From positions 62,001 to 126,000 of the forward strand of contig NZ_SRUU01000013.1 in assembly GCF_004791585.1 (NCBI RefSeq): 64,000 nt of DNA, given 5' to 3'. Shown piece after piece: positions 9,353 to 17,120 of this stretch; position 1 is the first letter of the stretch, and each line of letters begins with the position of its first letter. Origin of the DNA: Mesorhizobium sp. M1C.F.Ca.ET.210.01.1.1. GTDB lineage: Bacteria > Pseudomonadota > Alphaproteobacteria > Rhizobiales > Rhizobiaceae. Both the position numbers and the translations under genes were made by a program. The notes below the pieces were generated by a model. It saw nothing but the letters and a program-made list of their open reading frames with translations. It was not told where the DNA came from and searched no databases.

Positions 9353-9370
9353 CTGGCACGCTTCGTGCTT
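9353..9370 (+). promoter_or_regulatory. Sigma-54 (-24/-12) promoter of the nrtABD operon
   Basis: CTGGCACGCTTCGTGCTT has the invariant GG (9355-9356) and GC (9367-9368) separated by exactly ten bases, matching TGGCAC-N5-TTGC. Transcription should start near 9380, immediately before the leader hairpins, so the RNA would begin with the antitermination structure. Confidence 0.82.
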
Positions 9371-9382
9371 TGGAATAGTCAG

Positions 9383-9505
9383 GCCCTTCGCGGGCAATAG
9401 AACAGGCGTCCAATGGCGGGCGCCACAGGCAAAGCTGCCGCTCAGGTCACCACGCGATCCCGGATGGACGGACGCGAGAGGCCTGGACGGCAGCTTTTTG
9501 TTTTT
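9383..9505 (+). promoter_or_regulatory. NasT-responsive (ANTAR) leader RNA with intrinsic terminator, copy 1
   Basis: In order: a short hairpin GCCC-TTCGC-GGGC (9383-9395); a 7-bp hairpin GGCGTCC/GGGCGCC (9405-9424) with hexaloop AATGGC, whose A at position 1 and G at position 4 match the ANTAR-protein RNA motif; and an intrinsic terminator whose arms AAAGCTGCCG (9431-9440) and CGGCAGCTTT (9488-9497) pair perfectly. The terminator stem extends inward by seven more pairs after one mismatch and ends in TTTTTGTTTTT. With nitrate, free NasT should bind the hexaloop hairpin and prevent termination. The first hairpin does not show a clear A1/G4 hexaloop. Confidence 0.82.
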
Positions 9506-9564
9506 GGACCCGAACACGCAATCGATAGCGCCGATCGCAAGCGGCGCCCAACCGGGAGACGACA

Positions 9565-10881
9565 ATGACGAAACGGATTGCAACTGCTACAGCGCCCAAG
9601 GGTTTCACCCGCCGCGATTTTCTGGCCAGCAGCGCCCTGACGGCGGGGCTGCTCGCCGCCGCGCGCACGCTGTTTCCCGTTGGCGCCATGGCCGAAGGCA
9701 AGGGTCCCGAAGTGACCGGCGCCAAGCTCGGCTTCATCGCGCTGACCGACGCTGCACCGCTGATGATCGCCAAGGAGAAGGGTCTGTTCGCCAAATACGG
9801 GATGCCCGATGTCGAGGTGACCAAGCAGGCGTCCTGGGGCGCGACGCGCGACAACCTCGTCCTCGGCGGCGAAGCCAACGGCATTGACGGCGCCCATATC
9901 CTGACGCCGATGCCCTACCTCATGCACACCGGCAAGGTGACGCAGAACAAGCAGCCGCTGCCGATGGCGATCGTGGCGCGGCTGAACTACGACTGCCAGG
10001 GCATTTCGGTGGCGCAGGAATATGCCGCCACCGGCGTCGGCCTCGATGCCTCCAAGCTGAAGGAGGTCTTCGCCGCCAAGAAGGCCGCCGGCAAGGAGGT
10101 CAAGGCCGCCATGACCTTCCCGGGCGGCACGCATGACCTCTGGATCCGCTACTGGCTCGCCGCCGGCGGCATCGACCCCGACAAGGACGTCTCGACCATT
10201 GTCGTGCCGCCGCCGCAGATGGTGGCCAACATGAAGGTCGGCAACATGGACGTGTTCTGTGTCGGCGAGCCGTGGAACGAACAACTCGTCCACCAGGGCG
10301 TCGGCTTCACCGCCGCCACCACGGGCGAACTGTGGAAAGGCCATCCGGAAAAGGCGCTCGGCCTGCGCGCCGAATTCATCGAGAAGTATCCGAACGCCGC
10401 CAAGGCGATCGTGATGGCCGTGATGGAAGCCCAGCAATGGTGCGAGGCCATGGAGAACAAGGAGGAAATGGCAGCCATCATCGGCAAGCGGCAGTGGATG
10501 AACGTTCCCGTTGCCGACATCATCGGCCGCCTCAAGGGCGATATCAATTACGGCAACGGCCGCGTCGCCAAGGGCTCCGACCTCTACATGAAATTCTGGA
10601 AGGGCGGCGTCTCCTATCCCTTCAAGAGCCACGATGCCTGGTTCCTCACCGAGAACATCCGCTGGGGCAAGTTCGCGCCGACCACCGACATCAAGGCGCT
10701 GGTCGACCAGGTCAACCGCGAGGATCTGTGGCGCGAGGCGGCCAAGGACCTCGGCGTCGCCGCGGGCGACATCCCGGCCTCGTCCTCGCGCGGCGTCGAA
10801 ACCTTCTTCGACGGCAAAACCTTCGATCCGGCCAACCCGTCGGCCTATCTCGACAGCCTGAAGATCAAGGCTTCGGCTTAG
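9565..10881 (+). CDS. nrtA: Nitrate ABC transporter substrate-binding protein
   Basis: 438 residues with a twin-arginine signal (FTRRDFLASSALTAGLLAA, residues 14-32), so it is probably exported folded by Tat. The mature part matches NrtA/NasF nitrate-binding proteins: GFIALTDAAPLMIAKEKGLF, QASWGATRDNL, DGAHILTPMPYLM, GGTHDLWIRYWLAAGGIDPDKD and VFCVGEPWNEQL. It binds nitrate in the periplasm for NrtB/NrtD. The start at 9565 follows GGGAGACGACA. It is the first gene behind the NasT-controlled leader, and its first ~70 codons are duplicated in decayed form upstream of the MFS transporter gene. Confidence 0.93.
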   Translation: MTKRIATATAPKGFTRRDFLASSALTAGLLAAARTLFPVGAMAEGKGPEVTGAKLGFIALTDAAPLMIAKEKGLFAKYGMPDVEVTKQASWGATRDNLVLGGEANGIDGAHILTPMPYLMHTGKVTQNKQPLPMAIVARLNYDCQGISVAQEYAATGVGLDASKLKEVFAAKKAAGKEVKAAMTFPGGTHDLWIRYWLAAGGIDPDKDVSTIVVPPPQMVANMKVGNMDVFCVGEPWNEQLVHQGVGFTAATTGELWKGHPEKALGLRAEFIEKYPNAAKAIVMAVMEAQQWCEAMENKEEMAAIIGKRQWMNVPVADIIGRLKGDINYGNGRVAKGSDLYMKFWKGGVSYPFKSHDAWFLTENIRWGKFAPTTDIKALVDQVNREDLWREAAKDLGVAAGDIPASSSRGVETFFDGKTFDPANPSAYLDSLKIKASA

Positions 10882-10952
10882 GCGCAAACGACGCCAAAGG
10901 CGCCGTTTGTCGCCAGCGCAACCCAAGCGCAAACGGCGCAACGCGCCGTTTG
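10882..10952 (+). repeat. Two intercistronic hairpins between nrtA and nrtB
   Basis: Two related hairpins share the unit CAAACGGCGC. The first pairs 10885-10895 with 10899-10909 (one mismatch, loop AAA). The second pairs 10930-10939 with 10943-10952 perfectly (loop AAC). There is no T-run, so they are better read as mRNA-stabilising or processing elements that favour the binding protein over the membrane components than as terminators. Each unit is flanked by GCGCAA/TTTGTCGC, so it looks like a tandemly repeated palindromic element. Confidence 0.7.
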
Positions 10953-10982
10953 TCGCGACTGCCCAGGGAGTTTCGCGAAGAC

Positions 10983-11873
10983 ATGTCCATCCAGACCGTT
11001 GAGGACACCAAGGTGAAGGCATTTCCGGCCAAACCTGCCGAAGTCATCGCCTTCACCGCCAAGGCAAGGCGCCGCATCGATGTGCCCGCCATCGCCGGCA
11101 GACTGGCGACGGCGCTCATCCCGCCGGCCGTCGTCATCGCCGTCCTGCTCATCGTCTGGCAGATTGCCTGCTCGTCGCCGACCGCCAGCCTGCCGCCGCC
11201 GAGCCAGGTGTGGGACGAAGCCTATGACCTGATCGCGCATCCCTTCTTCGACAACGGCCCGCAGGATATCGGCCTTGCCTGGCGGGTGCTGGTCTCGCTG
11301 CAGCGCGTCGCCATCGGTTTCGGCATGGCGGCGGTGGTCGGCGTGGCGCTGGGCGCGCTGGTCGGGCAGTCGGTCTGGGCGATGCGCGGCCTCGACCCGG
11401 TCTTCCAGATCCTGCGCACCGTGCCGCCGCTGGCCTGGCTGCCGCTGTCGCTGGCGGCGTTCCGCGACTCGAACCCATCGGCGCTGTTCGTGATTTTCAT
11501 CACCGCGATCTGGCCGGTGATCATCAACACCGCCGTTGGCGTGCGCAACATCCCCGAGGACTACCGCAACGTCGCCCGCATCCTGCGGCTCAACCAGCTC
11601 GAGTTCTTCATCAAGATCATGCTGCCGGCCGCCGCGCCCTACATCTTCACCGGCCTCAGGATCGGCATCGGGCTCTCCTGGCTGGCCATCGTCGCCGCCG
11701 AGATGCTGACCGGCGGCGTCGGCATCGGCTTCTTCATCTGGGACGCGTGGAACTCGTCCAGGCTGCCCGACATCATCGTCGCGCTCGCCTATATCGGCGT
11801 CACCGGCTTCTGCCTTGACCGCCTGGTCGCGGCGGTCGGCGCCGTCGTCACCCGCGGCACAACGGCAAAGTGA
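10983..11873 (+). CDS. nrtB: Nitrate ABC transporter permease
   Basis: 296 residues with about six membrane spans and the permease (EAA-type) loop around NIPEDYRNVARILRLNQLEFFIKIMLPAAAPYIFTGLRIG. This belongs to the NrtB/SsuC/TauC family of anion permeases. The sequence SPTASLPPPSQVWDEAYDLIAHPFFDNGP near the first periplasmic loop is typical of NrtB. The ATG at 10983 is preceded by AGGGAG. It lies between the binding protein and ATPase genes. Confidence 0.9.
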   Translation: MSIQTVEDTKVKAFPAKPAEVIAFTAKARRRIDVPAIAGRLATALIPPAVVIAVLLIVWQIACSSPTASLPPPSQVWDEAYDLIAHPFFDNGPQDIGLAWRVLVSLQRVAIGFGMAAVVGVALGALVGQSVWAMRGLDPVFQILRTVPPLAWLPLSLAAFRDSNPSALFVIFITAIWPVIINTAVGVRNIPEDYRNVARILRLNQLEFFIKIMLPAAAPYIFTGLRIGIGLSWLAIVAAEMLTGGVGIGFFIWDAWNSSRLPDIIVALAYIGVTGFCLDRLVAAVGAVVTRGTTAK

Positions 11874-11883
11874 GGAGGGCAAG

Positions 11884-12681
11884 ATGACGGCCTATCTCAA
11901 GCTCGACCATATCGACAAAACCTTCACCCGCGGCAGCCAGGTCAGCGAGGTTCTGAAGGACATCAAGCTGACCATCGACAAGGGCGAATTCGTCTCCATC
12001 ATCGGCCATTCCGGCTGCGGCAAGTCGACCTTGCTCAACCTGATCGCCGGCCTGACCAAGGTTTCCTCGGGCGCCGTGCTGCTCGAGGACAAGGAAGTCG
12101 ACAGCCCCGGGCCCGAGCGTGCCGTGGTATTCCAGAACCACTCGCTGCTGCCATGGCTCACCGTCTACGAGAACATCAATCTTGCGGTGTCGAAAGTCTT
12201 CGGCCGCAGCAAGGGCAAGGCCGAACGGCATGACTGGATCATGCGCAACCTCGACCTCGTGCAGATGGCGCACGCCAGGAACAAGCGCCCGGCCGAGATT
12301 TCCGGCGGCATGAAGCAGCGCGTCGGCATCGCGCGCGCGCTCGCCATGGAGCCGAAGATCCTGCTGCTCGACGAGCCGTTCGGCGCGCTCGACGCGTTGA
12401 CGCGCGCGCATCTGCAGGACGCAGTGATGGACATTCATTCGCGGCTGGGCTCGACGATGATCATGATCACCCACGACGTCGACGAGGCGGTGCTGCTCTC
12501 CGACCGCATCGTCATGATGACCAACGGCCCGGCGGCGACAATCGGCGAAGTGCTTTCGGTGCCGCTGGCGCGGCCGCGCCGACGCATCGAGCTGGCGTCG
12601 GATCGCACTTTCCTGCGCTGCCGCGAAGCAGTGCTGAAGTTCCTCTACGAACGCCACCACTTCGTCGAAGCCGCGGAGTAG
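11884..12681 (+). CDS. nrtD: Nitrate ABC transporter ATP-binding protein
   Basis: 265-residue cassette: Walker A GHSGCGKST near residue 41, Q-loop FQNHSLLPWLTVYEN, signature ISGGMKQR, Walker B ILLLDEPFGALDALTR and H-loop MITHDVDEAVLLSDR. The signature I/M substitutions and the DEPFGALD motif are usual for the NrtD/TauB/SsuB group. No extra C-terminal NrtA-like domain is present, so it is NrtD-type rather than NrtC-type. The ATG at 11884 follows GAGGAGGGC, ten bases after the permease stop. Confidence 0.9.
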   Translation: MTAYLKLDHIDKTFTRGSQVSEVLKDIKLTIDKGEFVSIIGHSGCGKSTLLNLIAGLTKVSSGAVLLEDKEVDSPGPERAVVFQNHSLLPWLTVYENINLAVSKVFGRSKGKAERHDWIMRNLDLVQMAHARNKRPAEISGGMKQRVGIARALAMEPKILLLDEPFGALDALTRAHLQDAVMDIHSRLGSTMIMITHDVDEAVLLSDRIVMMTNGPAATIGEVLSVPLARPRRRIELASDRTFLRCREAVLKFLYERHHFVEAAE

Positions 12682-12751
12682 CGTCATGACCGGGAACTCT
12701 CATCGGCAATGGGATGGCCCAGAAGCGCGGCTGATCATTTGCGCGCCATTC

Positions 12752-12776
12752 TTGTGCATTGCACAAAATTTGTGCG
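12752..12776 (+). promoter_or_regulatory. NtrC-like upstream activator site before the MFS nitrate transporter gene
   Basis: The same palindrome TTGTGC-ATT-GCACAA (12752-12766) overlaps TGCACAAAATTTGTGCG (12760-12776), an exact TGCAC-N7-GTGC match to NtrC half-site spacing. It is about 110 bases upstream of the sigma-54 promoter. It is a better match than the copy before nrtA. Confidence 0.68.
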
Positions 12777-12884
12777 CCCTGCCCGCGCTGTTGATCAATG
12801 TTTGACCGCTTTCCCGCTAGACCAGATCGGCACATGATGGACTTATCGCATTGATTTTGCTTCAAATTCCACTTCCGGGCAAAA

Positions 12885-12902
12885 CTGGCACGGTTCATGC
12901 TT
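12885..12902 (+). promoter_or_regulatory. Sigma-54 (-24/-12) promoter of the MFS transporter-nirBD-nasA operon
   Basis: CTGGCACGGTTCATGCTT carries GG (12887-12888) and GC (12899-12900) ten bases apart, as in the promoter before nrtA. The predicted start near 12912 would place the leader hairpins at the 5' end of the RNA. Confidence 0.82.
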
Positions 12903-12914
12903 TGAAATAGTCGA

Positions 12915-13036
12915 GCCCTTCGCGGGCAATGGAACAGGCGTCCAATGACGGGCGCCACAGGCAAAGCTGCCGCTCAGGTCACCACGCGATCCCGGATGTA
13001 CGGACGCGAAGGCCTGGACGGCAGCTTTTTTGTTTT
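12915..13036 (+). promoter_or_regulatory. NasT-responsive (ANTAR) leader RNA with intrinsic terminator, copy 2
   Basis: The short hairpin GCCC-TTCGC-GGGC (12915-12927) is followed by GGCGTCC/GGGCGCC (12937-12956) with hexaloop AATGAC. Compared with copy 1 only loop position 5 differs (G to A), so the A1 and G4 needed for ANTAR binding are kept. Terminator arms AAAGCTGCCG (12963-12972) and CGGCAGCTTT (13019-13028) are followed by TTTTTTGTTTT. Reading past it would express the MFS transporter gene, nirB, nirD and nasA. Confidence 0.82.
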
Positions 13037-13093
13037 GAACCCGAAAACGCAATCGACGGCGCCGATCCCAGGCGGCGCCCACCGGAGACGACG

Positions 13094-13300
13094 ATGACGA
13101 ACCGGATCGGACTTTCGCTCAAGGACTTCACCCGCCGCGATTTCCTGGCGAGCAGCGCGTTGACGGCGGCGCTGTTCACCGCGGCGCTCCTGCTGTTTCC
13201 CACCAGTCACGAAACAGAGGGCAAAGCTGCGCAAGTGACTGCGCAAGTCCCAGTCTCGTCGCGCTGACCGATGCTGAACCTCTGATCGACAACAAGCGCG
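13094..13300 (+). pseudogene. Decayed 5' fragment of nrtA
   Basis: From the ATG at 13094 the frame reads MTNRIGLSLKDFTRRDFLAS and continues with a signal-peptide-like segment clearly homologous to the start of nrtA (9565). A one-base deletion around 13241-13260 then shifts the frame into a stop at 13265. After the shift the DNA still encodes ALTDAEPLIDNKRG, matching ALTDAAPLMIAKEKG of NrtA, and homology ends near 13300. The 57-residue open frame could still be translated as a short leader peptide, but nothing suggests it is functional. Confidence 0.85.
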
Positions 13301-13330
13301 GTGCCTCCCACACCGCAACCGGAGCCAACC

Positions 13331-14632
13331 ATGACCGCAAACCTCCCAGCCGCCTCCAGCCAGGACAGTGCTCCCCGGCAGGCGCTCGCTATGTCCACCA
13401 TCGCCTTCACCGTCTGCTTCGCGGTGTGGACGATCTTCTCCATCATCGGCGTGCGCATAAAGCAGGAGCTCGGCCTGAGCGAGACCGCGTTCGGCCTCCT
13501 GGTCGGCACGCCGATCCTCACCGGATCGCTGGTGCGCATCGTGCTCGGCGTCTGGACCGACCGCTATGGTGGCCGGCTGGTCTACACCATGACCATGCTC
13601 GCGGCCGCGGTCGCGACCTTCCTGCTCGCTTTCGCCCACACCTATGAGCAGATGTTGACCGCCGCCCTCGGCGTCGGGCTTGCCGGCGGCTCCTTCGCCG
13701 TCGGCGTCGCCTATGTCTCGCGCTTCTTCCCGGCTGGCAAACAAGGCACGGCGCTCGGCATTTTCGGCGTCGGCAACGTCGGCGCCGCGGTCACCAAGTT
13801 CCTGGCGCCGTTCGTGCTTCTTTCCTGGGGCTGGCAGTCGGTGGCGCTGATCTGGGCGGCGGCACTTGTCGTCATGGCCGTCGTGTTCTGGTTCGCCACC
13901 GGCGACGATCCGGTCATCCGCGAGCGCCGTGCCGGCAAGGCCTCGCCCGCGAGAAGCTTCTGGCAGGAATTCGCGCCGCTGAAGAACCTGCAGGTCTGGC
14001 GCTTCGCCTTCTACTATTTCTTCTCCTTCGGCGCGTTCGTGGCGCTGTCGCTCTGGCTGCCGCGCTACCTGATCGGCGTCTATGGCTTCAACATCGCCAC
14101 CGCCGGCATGATCGGCGCCGCCTACTCAATTCCCGCAAGCGTCTTCCGTGCCTATGGCGGCGTGCTTTCCGACCGCGTCGGCGCCCGCACCGTGCTCTAC
14201 TCGACCTTCACCGTCTGTGCCGTCGCGACTCTCGTTCTGTCTCTCCCCTCGGCAGACTATGTCGTGCGCGGCATCAGCGGGCCGATCCCGTTCCATTTCG
14301 AGATCGGTCCGCTCGCCTTCATCGCCGTCGCCTTTGTGCTCGGCTTCTTCATGAGCCTCGGCAAGGCCGCCGTCTACAAGCACATCCCCGTCTACTATCC
14401 GCAGAGCGTCGGCGCAGTCGGCGGCATGGTGGGCATGATCGGCGGTCTCGGCGGCTTCATCCTGCCGATCGCCTTCGGCGCGCTGAACGACCTTACCGGC
14501 GTCTGGTCGAGTTGCTTCATGCTGCTCTTCGTGATCGTCGTCTCCTGCCTGGTCTGGATGCATCTGGCCATCCGCCGGATGGAGCGCGCGGCCGCCATCA
14601 CGACCTCAGCCCTTTCTTACGCCGCCGAATAG
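13331..14632 (+). CDS. MFS nitrate/nitrite transporter, NarK/NasA family
   Basis: 433 residues, about twelve membrane segments. The NarK-type signature is visible as GNVGAAVTKFLAPF (nitrate signature) and GMVGMIGGLGGFILPIAFGALND in the second half, with an MFS loop GVWTDRYGGR after helix 2. It imports nitrate or exports nitrite at the cytoplasmic membrane. Start 13331 is preceded by GGAG and lies 30 bases after the nrtA remnant. It is the first functional gene behind the second NasT-dependent leader and is followed 17 bases later by nirB. Confidence 0.9.
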   Translation: MTANLPAASSQDSAPRQALAMSTIAFTVCFAVWTIFSIIGVRIKQELGLSETAFGLLVGTPILTGSLVRIVLGVWTDRYGGRLVYTMTMLAAAVATFLLAFAHTYEQMLTAALGVGLAGGSFAVGVAYVSRFFPAGKQGTALGIFGVGNVGAAVTKFLAPFVLLSWGWQSVALIWAAALVVMAVVFWFATGDDPVIRERRAGKASPARSFWQEFAPLKNLQVWRFAFYYFFSFGAFVALSLWLPRYLIGVYGFNIATAGMIGAAYSIPASVFRAYGGVLSDRVGARTVLYSTFTVCAVATLVLSLPSADYVVRGISGPIPFHFEIGPLAFIAVAFVLGFFMSLGKAAVYKHIPVYYPQSVGAVGGMVGMIGGLGGFILPIAFGALNDLTGVWSSCFMLLFVIVVSCLVWMHLAIRRMERAAAITTSALSYAAE

Positions 14633-14649
14633 ATCGGAGCAGACCGGAT

Positions 14650-17100
14650 ATGAGCGAAAAACTCGTCATCATCGGCAACGGCATGGCTCCGGGCAGGATG
14701 CTGGAGCACCTGCTGGAAGCAGCGCCTGACCGTTACAGCGTCACCATCTTCAACGCCGAGCCGCGCGTGAACTACGACCGCATCATGCTTTCGCCTGTGC
14801 TGTCGGGCGAGAAGGCGTTCGAGGAAATCGTCATCCATGGCGACGGCTGGTACATCAAGCACGGCATCACCCTCTACAAGGGTCACCGGATCGTTGCCAT
14901 CGACCGCGAAGCGAAGACTGTCACCTCGGACCACGGCGTGACCGAGAGCTACGATCAACTCGTGATCGCCACCGGTTCGGTGCCCTTCATCATTCCGGTG
15001 CCCGGCAAGGATCTGCCCGGCGTGCTCACCTATCGCGATCTCGACGACGTCAACGCCATGCTGCTTGCCGCGCAGTCGCGCGCCAAGGCCATCGTCATCG
15101 GCGGCGGCCTGCTCGGGCTCGAGGCAGCCGCGGGGCTGAAGGAACGCGGCATGGATGTCACCGTGCTCCATGTCATGCCGACGCTGATGGAGCGCCAGCT
15201 GGACCCGGCCGCCGGTTACCTGCTGCAGAAAGCGGTCGAGGCGCGCGGCATCAAGGTCATGACCAAAGCCAACACCAAGGCCATTGTCGGCAACGGCAAG
15301 GTCGAGGGCGTCGAGCTCATGGATGGCACGGTCATCCCGGCAACGCTGGTCGTGATGGCGGTCGGCATCCGCCCGAGCATCGCCCTGGCCAAGGAGGCCG
15401 GGCTGGAGGTCAATCGCGGCATCGTCGTCGACGACCGCATGCGCACCTCCGATCCCACGATCATGGCGCTCGGCGAATGCGCCGAGGTCGGCGGCCATGT
15501 CTATGGCCTGGTCGCCCCACTCTACGAGATGGCGCGGGTCGCCGCAGCCGGGCTCGCGGACGGCGAGGACAAGCGCTTCGTCCACTCCGATACGCCGACC
15601 AAGCTCAAGGTCACCGGCATCGATCTCTATTCGCTCGGCGACTTCGCCGATGGCGAGGATCGCGAGGAGATCATCCTGCGCGACGCATCCGCAGGCATCT
15701 ACAAGCGTGTCGTGCTGCAGGACAACCGCATCATCGGCACGGTGCTGTTCGGCGAGACGGCCGACGGCGCCTGGTTCAACGATCTCAAGAAGAAGGCGAC
15801 CGACATCTCGGAGATGCGCGACACGCTGATCTTCGGCCAGGCGTTCCAGGGAGGCGCTTCCTCGGACCCTTTGGCGGCCGTTGCGGCACTGGCGGATGAT
15901 GCGGAAATCTGCGGCTGCAACGGCGTCTGCAAGGGCAAGATCACCGGCGCGATCACGACCAAGGGCCTGACCGGCCTCGACGACGTGCGCGCCCACACCA
16001 AGGCCTCGGCCTCGTGCGGATCGTGCACGGGTCTCGTCGAGCAACTCCTGAAGCTTACGCTGGGCGAGGCCTATAATCCTGCGGCGGTGCAGCCGATGTG
16101 CGGCTGCACGAGCCTCGGTCACGACGATGTGCGGCGCCTGATCAAGGCGAAAGGCCTGAAGACGATACCCGCCGTCATGCAGGAGCTCGAATGGAAGACC
16201 TCCTGCGGCTGCGCCAAGTGCCGGCCGGCGCTCAACTACTATCTCGTCTGCGACTGGCCGGACCAATATGCCGACGACTATCAGTCGCGCTTCATCAACG
16301 AGCGCGTGCACGCCAACATCCAGAAGGACGGCACCTATTCGGTGGTGCCGCGCATGTGGGGGGGCGTCACCAGCGCCGATGAATTACGCGCCATCGCCGA
16401 CGTGGTCGACAAGTTCCGCATCCCGACAGTGAAGGTGACCGGCGGCCAGCGCATCGACATGCTGGGCATCCGCAAGGAGGATCTGCCGGCGGTGTGGGCC
16501 GATCTCGGCAAGGCCGGCTTCGTCTCCGGCCATGCCTACGCCAAAGGCTTGCGCACGGTGAAGACCTGCGTCGGCTCCGACTGGTGCCGCTTCGGCACGC
16601 AGGATTCGACTGGGCTCGGCATCCGCATCGAGAAATTCATGTGGGGCTCGTGGACGCCGGCCAAGGTGAAGATGGCGGTGTCGGGATGCCCGCGCAACTG
16701 CGCGGAGGCAACCTGCAAGGATGTCGGCGTGGTGTGCGTCGACTCCGGCTACGAGATCCACTTCGCCGGTGCTGCCGGCCTCGACATCAAGGGCACCGAA
16801 GTGCTCGGCCTGGTCAAGACCGAGGATGAGGCGCTGGAGGTGATCGTGGCGCTGGTCCAGATGTATCGCGAGCAGGCCCGCTATCTGGAGCGCATCTACA
16901 AATGGGCCAAGCGCATCGGCACCGCCGAGATCAAAAAGCAGATCCTGGACGATGCCGAGCGCCGCAGGACGCTCTTCGACCGCTTCGTCTTCTCGCAGAA
17001 ATTCGCGCAGGTCGATCCCTGGTCCGAACGCGTTTCCGGCAAGGACAAGCACGAGTTCCGGCCGATGGCGTCGCTGGGCTTCGCGGAGGCGGCGGAATGA
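14650..17100 (+). CDS. nirB: Nitrite reductase [NAD(P)H] large subunit
   Basis: 816 residues, the usual NirB length. The FAD/NAD(P)-binding half starts IIGNGMAPGRMLEHLL, with the second Rossmann motif AIVIGGGLLGLEAA. Two BFD-like [2Fe-2S] segments follow (CGCNGVCKGKITGA near residue 420 and CGSCTGL; then CGCAKCRPALNYYL). The sirohaem/[4Fe-4S] domain has C-x5-C (TCVGSDWCRFG, about 638-646) and C-x3-C (GCPRNCAEATC, about 678). It reduces nitrite to ammonium in the cytoplasm together with NirD. The start at 14650 follows a GGAG. Confidence 0.94.
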   Translation: MSEKLVIIGNGMAPGRMLEHLLEAAPDRYSVTIFNAEPRVNYDRIMLSPVLSGEKAFEEIVIHGDGWYIKHGITLYKGHRIVAIDREAKTVTSDHGVTESYDQLVIATGSVPFIIPVPGKDLPGVLTYRDLDDVNAMLLAAQSRAKAIVIGGGLLGLEAAAGLKERGMDVTVLHVMPTLMERQLDPAAGYLLQKAVEARGIKVMTKANTKAIVGNGKVEGVELMDGTVIPATLVVMAVGIRPSIALAKEAGLEVNRGIVVDDRMRTSDPTIMALGECAEVGGHVYGLVAPLYEMARVAAAGLADGEDKRFVHSDTPTKLKVTGIDLYSLGDFADGEDREEIILRDASAGIYKRVVLQDNRIIGTVLFGETADGAWFNDLKKKATDISEMRDTLIFGQAFQGGASSDPLAAVAALADDAEICGCNGVCKGKITGAITTKGLTGLDDVRAHTKASASCGSCTGLVEQLLKLTLGEAYNPAAVQPMCGCTSLGHDDVRRLIKAKGLKTIPAVMQELEWKTSCGCAKCRPALNYYLVCDWPDQYADDYQSRFINERVHANIQKDGTYSVVPRMWGGVTSADELRAIADVVDKFRIPTVKVTGGQRIDMLGIRKEDLPAVWADLGKAGFVSGHAYAKGLRTVKTCVGSDWCRFGTQDSTGLGIRIEKFMWGSWTPAKVKMAVSGCPRNCAEATCKDVGVVCVDSGYEIHFAGAAGLDIKGTEVLGLVKTEDEALEVIVALVQMYREQARYLERIYKWAKRIGTAEIKKQILDDAERRRTLFDRFVFSQKFAQVDPWSERVSGKDKHEFRPMASLGFAEAAE

Positions 17101-17120
17101 GCCGGCAGGAAAGAGACAAC

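Larger units (their letters stand above)
9200..9775 (+). repeat. Duplicated segment, copy 1: nitrate leader plus 5' end of nrtA
   Basis: This segment, from the nasS stop through the promoter and leader into about the 70th codon of nrtA, is repeated at 12728-13300. Identical or near-identical blocks include the palindrome at 9222, the sigma-54 promoter, the P2 hairpin, the terminator arms and the coding stretch FTRRDFLASSALTA. The leader lengths are nearly equal (about 362 and 366 bases). This copy is intact and drives functional nrtA, so it is taken as the parent. Confidence 0.85.
12728..13300 (+). repeat. Duplicated segment, copy 2: leader plus decayed nrtA 5' end
   Basis: Second copy of the block at 9200-9775, placed between nrtD and the MFS transporter gene. 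All regulatory parts are kept (palindrome at 12752, promoter at 12885, P2 hairpin at 12937, terminator from 12963), while the attached nrtA coding sequence has decayed. The arrangement shows that a complete regulated promoter was copied in front of a second nitrate transporter gene. Confidence 0.85.

Noticed and set aside
12929-13093. Open frame upstream of and in frame with the nrtA remnant
   Set aside because: It runs through the leader hairpin and terminator. The homologous start of nrtA is the ATG equivalent to 13094.
14617-16311. 564-codon open frame antisense to nirB
   Set aside because: GC-rich codon bias leaves long antisense frames open. nirB on the plus strand has full domain structure, while the antisense product has no motif.
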